A stretch of DNA of 64,000 nucleotides from Closterium sp. Naga37s-1 (lineage: Eukaryota > Streptophyta > Zygnematophyceae > Desmidiales > Closteriaceae): positions 547,001 to 611,000 of the forward strand of contig CANJKZ010000428.1 in NCBI GenBank assembly GCA_947471745.1. The letters are read 5' to 3'. The notes below the pieces were generated by a model. That model was not told where the DNA came from. It saw nothing but the letters and a program-made list of their open reading frames with translations, and did no database searches. The stretch's first letter is position 1. Every line of letters begins with the position of its first letter. A program made the translations under genes and the position numbers. Shown piece by piece: positions 63,155-64,000 of the stretch.

Positions 63155-64000
63155 CCCCCCCCTCCTATCCCACCCCTTCCCGCCCCTCCCTCTGCGCCAG
63201 CCTCTACTGCCCCCCCTTCGACATCATCTCTGGCGCCTCCCCACCCGCCTCTTCCTCTTCGGCTCCCCTCCCTTCCTCACTTCCATCTTCCTCTCCACCT
63301 CCTTCGTCTGTTCCCATTCCCCCCCCTTCCCCACGCCTTACTCGCTCCATGACTCGCGCACTTTCTAATTTTCAGCACTCTGCTCTTTTCACTCGTCTTT
63401 CTCCATCTCAGAATGTTACTCTTCTTGAAGATCGCTTTGAGGAGCTCTTCAACATTCATCTTGTTTCTCCTCTCCTATGTGTCACCGTTGGTGACTTTAG
63501 CAATTCACCCACTCTTCTCTCTATCGACACCGCTGCCATCCCCACCCCTCAGTCCTACTCCAAGGCTGTGTCGGGCTTTCATGCCACTGAGTGGATGGCT
63601 GCCATCATTGCTGAGTGTGAGGCATTCACCAGAACTACTTCATACATTGACTCTGTCCCGCCCCCTGGCGCCACCATTGTCAAAGGCAAATGGGTCTTCC
63701 GTGTCAAGCAGCTGCCCGGCGAACTTCCTGTCTCCAAGGCCCGCTACTGTGCCAAGGGGTTCACTCAGCGTGAAGGCATTGATTACTTTGCCACTTACTC
63801 CCCCACAGCCCGTCTCCCCACTCTTCGCCTCCTTCTTGACTTAGGTGCTCGCTGGAATTGGGAGATCCATTCCATGGACGTTTCCAATGCTTTCCTCCAG
63901 GGCGAGCTGCATGAGCGCATATTCCTTGAGCGCCCCGCTGGCTTTCCTCGCCCTTTCCCTCCAGGCACGGTTTGGGAATTGAAACGACCTGTGTATGGCC
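63155..64000 (+). pseudogene. Element E reverse transcriptase, N-terminal part (partial at edge)
   Basis: The third plus frame reads SMTRALSNFQHS, PTPQSYSKAVSGFHATEWMAAI, PPPGATIVKGKWVFRVKQLPG, KARYCAKGFTQREGIDYFATYSP, MDVSNAFLQGELHE and LKRPVYG at the right edge. These are the first RT blocks of copia. The YVDD block and RNase H would lie beyond 64000. No stop is seen within this piece. Confidence 0.9.

Larger units (their letters stand above)
58819..64000 (+). mobile_element. Copia element E, 5' part (runs off the window)
   Basis: A 253-bp LTR, a perfect initiator-Met primer site, a long pyrimidine-rich leader, then gag, protease, integrase and RT to the right edge. Reading phase changes several times. 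It is a separate lineage from A but shares the unusual C-X13-C Cys/His box. Confidence 0.9.

Overview
This window is eukaryotic nuclear DNA made almost entirely of retrotransposons nested in one another. I recognise no host protein gene, rRNA, tRNA, operon or CRISPR array. The elements prime from plant-type initiator-Met tRNA sites (a perfect TGGTATCAGAGC at 59072 and several variants). The mix of Ty1/copia, Ty3/gypsy and tyrosine-recombinase (DIRS/PAT-like) elements, together with GC-rich DNA, suggests a plant-lineage genome, perhaps a green or streptophyte alga. That organism call is inference; the sequence does not fix it.

The dominant family (here 'A') is a copia element with very short LTRs of about 126 bp, a GC-rich low-complexity leader and one gag-protease-integrase-RT/RNase H frame. 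Six copies or pieces lie here: A1 (2231-8716, +), A2 (10519-11568, +, 3' piece), A3 (21244-28208, +), A4 (29886-37139, -, 3'-truncated), A5 (38808-45056, -) and A6 (51288-58638, -). A1 has identical LTRs, a perfect 5-bp target duplication and an unbroken 1677-codon frame. A6 has identical LTRs and appears to be broken by one missing base. A3 and A5 belong to a subfamily that has lost the capsid part of gag.

Layout from left to right. From 1 to 10518 lies a minus-strand Ty3/gypsy element (5' LTR at 10141-10518) whose gag-pol frame is interrupted by A1; the gypsy itself sits in A2. From 11569 to 14125 are unassigned DNA, a scrambled A-like remnant (12490-13155) and the 3' end of a small element 'B'. 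From 14126 to 18656 is a Tnt1-like copia relic 'C' with an inverted integrase core and a deleted RT active site. From about 18657 to 29885 is copia-like element 'D' (gag-protease, then only a short tail and a probable LTR), split by A3. From 37140 to about 49871 is a minus-strand DIRS/PAT-like element with gag, RT/RNase H and tyrosine recombinase, cut by A5 inside RNase H and by a complete 1.38-kb non-autonomous element B (45686-47067) inside RT. From 49872 to 50978 there is no recognisable gene. From 50979 a short-LTR element 'F' begins; its leader holds A6 and then copia element 'E' (58819 to beyond the right edge).

Target duplications fix the order of events: A1 CGGTC, A3 ATGCT/ATGGT, A5 GAATC, A6 CTGAG and B GTTGT. 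The elements probably interact: B shares its polypurine tract and LTR motifs with A, so A proteins may mobilise B, and the capsid-less A3/A5 lineage probably depended on capsid from A1/A6-type copies. Both are inferences. Most remaining open frames, including long antisense ones over the A integrase, are shadows of these genes or translations of low-complexity DNA.
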